DNA from: Niabella drilacis
GTDB lineage: Bacteria; Bacteroidota; Bacteroidia; Chitinophagales; Chitinophagaceae
NCBI RefSeq assembly: GCF_900101395.1
Contig: NZ_FMZO01000006.1
Coordinates: 186,001-250,000 of the forward strand
Direction of reading: 5' to 3'
DNA: 64,000 bases
Part shown: one piece after another, positions 59,945 through 64,000 of the stretch
How positions within the stretch are numbered: position 1 is the stretch's first letter
How the letters are laid out: each line of letters starts with the position of its first letter
Position numbers and translations under genes: made by a program
Notes under the pieces: model-generated
The model's input: the letters and a program-made list of their open reading frames with translations, nothing else
What the model was told of the DNA's origin: nothing
The model's database searches: none

Positions 59945-62473
59945 TTATGCCTCCTGGGGGTTCTCCTTGGGATCTTTTACGGTAAAGAATAATTTTTCTT
60001 TTTCTTTATCGAAGTCCACCAGCAACACATCACCCGGTTTCACATGCATATTCAGGATCTCTTCCGCCAGCGGGTCTTCCAGGTATTTCTGAATAGCCCG
60101 GTGCAGCGGACGTGCCCCAAACTGCTGGTCGTATCCTTTATCAGCCAGGAAGGTCTTCGCTTCCTCGCTCAGCTCCAGGCCATAGCCCAGGTTCTGCACC
60201 CGCTTTAACACGCCCTTCATCGAAATGTCAATGATGCTGAAGATATTTTCTTTTGTGAGGCTGTTAAAGATCATCACGTCATCGATCCGGTTCAGGAATT
60301 CCGGGGAGAAGGTACGCTTCAGCGCCTTTTCGATCACCGCCTTGTTCTCCTCATCTTCATTTTCAACCCTCGCTGAGGTAGCAAAACCAACACCGGCACC
60401 AAAGTCCTTCAGCTGGCGCACACCGATATTCGAGGTCATGATGATGATGGTATTCTTAAAGTCCACCTTACGCCCCAGTCCATCGGTCAGCACCCCATCA
60501 TCCAGTACCTGTAACAGGATGTTGTAAATATCCGGGTGTGCCTTCTCAATTTCATCCAGCAGGATCACGCTGTATGGCTTGCGGCGCACTTTTTCGGTTA
60601 ACTGTCCGCCCTCTTCATACCCCACATATCCGGGAGGTGCACCGATCAAACGGCTTACCGTAAATTTCTCCATGTATTCGCTCATATCGATACGGATCAG
60701 CGAATCTTCTGAGTCGAACAGGTACCGCGCCAGCGAACGGGCCAGCTCTGTTTTACCAACCCCTGTGGGCCCCAGGAAAATAAAGGTACCAATGGGTTTC
60801 TTCGGATCTTTCAGTCCCACGCGGTTCCGCTGGATGGCTTTCACCACTTTTGAAATGGCTTCATCCTGGCCGATCACCATACCTTTCATATCTTCCGACA
60901 TCTTGCGCAGCTTCTCGGTTTCGGCTTCCACCATTTTGCGCACAGGGATACCGGTCATAATATTGATCACCTCGGCGATCGCCTCTTCGTCGATGGGATA
61001 GCGCTTGTGCTTGCTTTCTTCTTCCCAGGCAGCTTTGGCGCGTTCGAGGTCTTCTGCCAGTTTCTTTTCCGTATCCCGCAGGGAAGCGGCTTCTTCAAAT
61101 TTCTGGCTCTTTACCACTTTATTCTTTTCTTCCTTCACATCTTCGATCTTCTTCTCCAGCTCCACGATATTCGGCGGTACATTAATGTTCTTCAGGTGTA
61201 CTCTTGCACCCACTTCATCCATCACATCAATAGCCTTATCGGGTAACAGGCGATCGGTAATATAGCGGTCGCTTAATTTTACACAAGCGTCGATGGCTTC
61301 ATCGCTATAGGTGACACTATGAAAATCTTCATACTTCGATTTGATATTATTAAGGATCTGGATGGTCTCGTCCACACTTGGCGGATCTACCATTACTTTC
61401 TGGAAACGGCGGTCAAGTGCACCATCTTTTTCAATATACATGCGGTATTCATCCAGCGTTGAAGCGCCGATGCATTGAAGCTCACCGCGGGCCAGTGCCG
61501 GTTTAAAGATATTGCTGGCATCCAGCGAGCCACTGGCGCCGCCGGCACCTACGATGGTATGCATTTCATCGATGAACAGGATCACATCCCGGTTCTTTTC
61601 CAGTTCATTCATAATGGCCTTCATGCGCTCTTCAAACTGACCCCGGTATTTTGTTCCGGCTACCAGTGAAGCCAGATCCAGGGAGATCACCCGCTTGTCG
61701 AACAATACCCGGCTTACCTTACGTTGTACAATGCGCAAAGCCAATCCCTCCACAATGGCGGTTTTACCCACGCCCGGTTCCCCGATCAGGATCGGGTTAT
61801 TCTTCTTCCGGCGGCTGAGGATCTGCGATACCCGCTCGATCTCCTTTTCCCGGCCAACAATGGGATCCAGGTTGCCGCTTTCCGCCAGCTTGGTCACATC
61901 CCGTCCAAAATTATCCAGTACCGGGGTTTTGCTTTTGGTAGCCGCTTTGGAACCACCCGCCCTTGACTGGGAGTATTTTTTTTCTTCTTCAAACTCCTCT
62001 TCCCCTTCCTCACCAAATTCGGCCCGGGGTTCTCCTGATTTTACGATGCCCAATTCCTGGCGAAACAGATCATAGTCCACATCAAACTGATTTAAAATTT
62101 GTGTTGCAATATTTTCCTTGTTCTTTAAAATGGAAAGCATCAGGTGCTCCGTTTCCACCAGGTTGCTCTTCAGCGCCTTGGCTTCCAGGACGGTTACACG
62201 GATCACTTTCTCTGCCTGCTTGGTTAACGGGAGGCTGTTAATGTTTGCAATATTTTTCCCCGTTTTATCTTTTATTGCCAGCTCTATTTCCTTCCGCAGC
62301 TCAAAAATATCCACGTTAAAGCTTTTGAGGATCCGGATAGCAGTATTATCTCCTTCCCGGATGAGGCCCAGCAGCAGGTGCTCTGTACCAATGAAATCAT
62401 TTCCCAGGCGCAGGGCTTCTTCCCGGCTATAGGAAATGATCTCTTTTACCTGAGATGAAAAATTATTATCCAT
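59945..62473 (-). CDS. clpC: ATP-dependent Clp protease, ATP-binding subunit ClpC
   Basis: 842 residues. Two Clp-N repeats (about 1-150: [20 protein letters not shown]), a Glu/Lys-rich linker, first AAA+ domain with [13 protein letters not shown] (about 228-240), a UVR-type coiled-coil segment ([20 protein letters not shown]), and a second AAA+ domain with [17 protein letters not shown] (about 567-583). It unfolds substrates and feeds ClpP. The length and UVR motif mark ClpC rather than ClpA or ClpB. clpP is not in the window. Confidence 0.95.
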   Translation of the reverse strand: MDNNFSSQVKEIISYSREEALRLGNDFIGTEHLLLGLIREGDNTAIRILKSFNVDIFELRKEIELAIKDKTGKNIANINSLPLTKQAEKVIRVTVLEAKALKSNLVETEHLMLSILKNKENIATQILNQFDVDYDLFRQELGIVKSGEPRAEFGEEGEEEFEEEKKYSQSRAGGSKAATKSKTPVLDNFGRDVTKLAESGNLDPIVGREKEIERVSQILSRRKKNNPILIGEPGVGKTAIVEGLALRIVQRKVSRVLFDKRVISLDLASLVAGTKYRGQFEERMKAIMNELEKNRDVILFIDEMHTIVGAGGASGSLDASNIFKPALARGELQCIGASTLDEYRMYIEKDGALDRRFQKVMVDPPSVDETIQILNNIKSKYEDFHSVTYSDEAIDACVKLSDRYITDRLLPDKAIDVMDEVGARVHLKNINVPPNIVELEKKIEDVKEEKNKVVKSQKFEEAASLRDTEKKLAEDLERAKAAWEEESKHKRYPIDEEAIAEVINIMTGIPVRKMVEAETEKLRKMSEDMKGMVIGQDEAISKVVKAIQRNRVGLKDPKKPIGTFIFLGPTGVGKTELARSLARYLFDSEDSLIRIDMSEYMEKFTVSRLIGAPPGYVGYEEGGQLTEKVRRKPYSVILLDEIEKAHPDIYNILLQVLDDGVLTDGLGRKVDFKNTIIIMTSNIGVRQLKDFGAGVGFATSARVENEDEENKAVIEKALKRTFSPEFLNRIDDVMIFNSLTKENIFSIIDISMKGVLKRVQNLGYGLELSEEAKTFLADKGYDQQFGARPLHRAIQKYLEDPLAEEILNMHVKPGDVLLVDFDKEKEKLFFTVKDPKENPQEA

Positions 62474-62505
62474 ATTTAGATAAAATGTTTATTTACAATA
62501 TTAAC

Positions 62506-62513
62506 AAATATAT
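62506..62513 (-). promoter_or_regulatory. Promoter -7 box for clpC
   Basis: TATATTTG on the minus strand matches TAnnTTTG, 32 bases before the ATG. No CIRCE or CtsR-like repeat is visible. Confidence 0.55.
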
Positions 62514-62566
62514 TTGGTACTAAATTTACTTGTAATTTAAGCATATTTATTCCAAATTCACACCAC

Positions 62567-62971
62567 ATGCAGTTCAAAATAGATACCAAAGAGAAATTTC
62601 ACGTCATCACGCCAAATGAGCCTGTTTTGTCTGCTACAATGACAGATAAAATGGAGTCGGCGTTGCTTCCTTTTTTGCAAAAGGATGTAAAGAACGTGAT
62701 CCTGAGCCTGCAGGATGTGGAGGAGATAGATGCTGCCGCAGCCGCGAAACTCCTGCAAATACAGCAGAATTTCTATGAAAACAATGCATCTTTTGTTACC
62801 TGCAATATACAAAAAACGGTAAACGCATTTTTGTCAGAGAACGAACTGGATGAACTGCTGAATATTACACCTACCGAAAGCGAAGCCTGGGATATTGTAC
62901 AGATGGAGGAGATCGAACGCGAGCTGCTGGATACGGAGGATATCGAATTCCCGGACACGGATGATGAATAA
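62567..62971 (+). CDS. STAS-domain protein
   Basis: 134 residues. A STAS-like fold (anti-sigma antagonist type): FHVITPNEPVLSATMTDKME, VKNVILSLQDVEEIDAAAAA (strand-loop-helix with the phospho-site region), and VTCNIQKTVNAFLSENELDE. In the canonical family a Ser/Thr follows the IDSxG loop; here the loop reads EEIDAAAAAKLL with no obvious Ser, so phospho-regulation by an anti-sigma kinase is doubtful. The C-terminus is a highly acidic tail (EDIEFPDTDDE). It is 29 bases upstream of the RNase Z gene on the same strand. Confidence 0.82.
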   Translation: MQFKIDTKEKFHVITPNEPVLSATMTDKMESALLPFLQKDVKNVILSLQDVEEIDAAAAAKLLQIQQNFYENNASFVTCNIQKTVNAFLSENELDELLNITPTESEAWDIVQMEEIERELLDTEDIEFPDTDDE

Positions 62972-63000
62972 ACAATCGAATTCAAAAAAAGTTGAACGGA

Positions 63001-63906
63001 ATGTTAGGGGTGACCATACTGGGCAATAATTCGGCGGTTCCGGCCTTTGACCGGCATCCGACCAGCCAGGTGCTTACGATGCCCAACCGTAAATTCCTGA
63101 TCGATTGCGGCGAAGGCACACAGATCCAGCTGATCCGGTACAAGATCCGCCGCAGCCGTATTTCACACATCTTTATTTCCCATCTCCACGGAGATCATTA
63201 CTTTGGCCTGGTGGGCCTGCTGAATTCCTTTGCCCTGCTCGGGCGTCAGCAGGCATTACATGTGGTAGCCCCACCAGCGCTGCAGGATGTGCTGGAGCTT
63301 CAGTTCAGGCTGGCGGACACACGCATGCCCTATCCCCTGCATTTTCATGCTATACAGGCCCCGGGCTATTTAATGACCGTTGATGAGGTGGAGATCAGCT
63401 GTTTTAAAACCGATCACCGTATCGAATGCTTTGGCTTCGTGTTCAAAGAAAAAAAGAAACCGCGGCGTATCAACCCCGAGGCAGTAAAGAACTACCAGGT
63501 ACATTACAGCTGGTTTGAAAACCTTCAGGAAGGCAGGGATTATGAAGCTCCGGATGGCCGGATCATCCGGAATGACATACTAACCCTGGAAGCGCCAAAA
63601 GGAAAAACCTATGCTTTCTGCGCCGATACCAAGTACGACGAGTCCTTTATCCCGGCCATACAGGGAGCCGATATGATCTATCATGAGACCACCTACCTGG
63701 AAAACTTTAAGGACCAGGCAGTAAAACGGTTTCACGCTACCACCACACAGGCGGCCACCCTGGCAAAAAAAGCAAATGTTAAAAAACTGCTGGTGGGGCA
63801 TTTCAGCAGCCGCTACGATGAGCTGGATGCATTTGAAACAGAAACCCGGGAAATCTTTCCTAATACGGACCTGGCACTGGAAGGCGTTTGCTACCGGATG
63901 CCTTAG
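63001..63906 (+). CDS. rnz: Ribonuclease Z
   Basis: 301 residues of the tRNase Z MBL family, from the ATG at 63001 (MLGVTILGNNSAVPAFDRHP); the in-frame TTG at 62992 is not preferred. Zinc site HLHGDHYFGLVGLL (about 61-74), FLIDCGEGTQIQLIRYKIRR, TDHRIECFGFVF, and PKGKTYAFCADTKYDES. Later YHETTYLENFKDQAVKRFHA and LLVGHFSSRYDELDAFETET complete the site. It cleaves the 3' trailer of tRNA precursors. Length (about 300) and the GEGTQ motif are normal for the short bacterial form. Confidence 0.94.
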   Translation: MLGVTILGNNSAVPAFDRHPTSQVLTMPNRKFLIDCGEGTQIQLIRYKIRRSRISHIFISHLHGDHYFGLVGLLNSFALLGRQQALHVVAPPALQDVLELQFRLADTRMPYPLHFHAIQAPGYLMTVDEVEISCFKTDHRIECFGFVFKEKKKPRRINPEAVKNYQVHYSWFENLQEGRDYEAPDGRIIRNDILTLEAPKGKTYAFCADTKYDESFIPAIQGADMIYHETTYLENFKDQAVKRFHATTTQAATLAKKANVKKLLVGHFSSRYDELDAFETETREIFPNTDLALEGVCYRMP

Positions 63907-64000
63907 TTTTTGTGCTCTTTTATGAGCCCGGCTTCAGGAGGGCTATCAGCTTTGCTTGCGTCGCACACTTCAGCTTTTGTGCAATCATCAATATCCCCAT

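Noticed and set aside
63903-64000. Possible C-terminus of a minus-strand gene at the right edge
   Set aside because: Two minus-strand frames are open to the edge, but only about 30 codons are visible and neither is recognisable; too little to call.

Overview
The window is a chromosomal segment of a Bacteroidota bacterium, most likely family Chitinophagaceae. The evidence is a fused LpxC-FabZ, a GLPGLI protein followed by a carboxypeptidase-like/beta-barrel protein, DUF4173 and NamZ genes, secreted proteins with Ala-Xaa-Ala/Gln signal peptides, and repeated exact matches to the Bacteroidota promoter -7 box TAnnTTTG in front of genes. There is no phage, integrase, CRISPR array, rRNA or tRNA that I can see. 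Most genes are core or lineage-typical.

Layout. 1-7.3 kb: partial TetR regulator with a perfect inverted-repeat operator, DUF502 membrane protein, DUF1015 protein, a frameshifted signal-peptidase-like pseudo-enzyme, a secreted TPR protein, an acyl-CoA synthetase and a DUF433 antitoxin whose partner toxin is broken. 7.4-20.8 kb (minus strand): a twelve-gene hexuronate/pectin catabolic operon. A GH105 unsaturated-uronyl hydrolase feeds KduI-KduD, and galacturonate/glucuronate enters through UxaC-UxaB-UxaA. Both branches meet at 2-keto-3-deoxygluconate, which KdgK and KdgA cleave to pyruvate and glyceraldehyde-3-phosphate. An ExuT-like transporter supplies substrate. 21-27.2 kb: small protein, TPR protein, lipoprotein, GLPGLI/outer-membrane pair. 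27.3-36.6 kb: gyrB, SRPBCC/DoxX pair, HD-hydrolase/lpxD/lpxC-fabZ, a four-helix-bundle gene framed by 29-bp inverted repeats, and an MBL phosphodiesterase. 36.7-39.5 kb: DUF2089 regulator with two membrane proteins, a secreted TIM-barrel protein and a SelW-like protein. 39.6-44.8 kb: assimilatory nitrite module (cobA divergent from nirB-nirD-unknown-nirC). 44.8-49.8 kb: HEAT protein, glyQS, small membrane protein, lpxB-surE. 50-51.2 kb: an AAA/DUF4143 ATPase preceded by three 22-bp tandem repeats. 51.5-55.4 kb: a winged-helix-controlled membrane locus with twin operators, a 26-residue membrane peptide and a B12-binding radical SAM protein. 55.4-64 kb: namZ, osmC and VOC genes, GNAT/chorismate mutase, DUF3817, MpaB-like oxygenase, clpC, STAS-domain protein and RNase Z.

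The most interesting non-textbook signals are: the four-helix-bundle gene inside inverted heptamer repeats (possible mini mobile unit); the 22-bp iterons before the DUF4143 ATPase; the duplicated CTTTG-N5-CAAAG operator around a self-encoded winged-helix regulator; several perfect palindromes sitting on promoter elements; two genes (glyQS, surE) predicted to be leaderless; and two decayed genes (PIN-like toxin, S26-like protein). I found no clearly new multi-gene defence or biosynthetic system.
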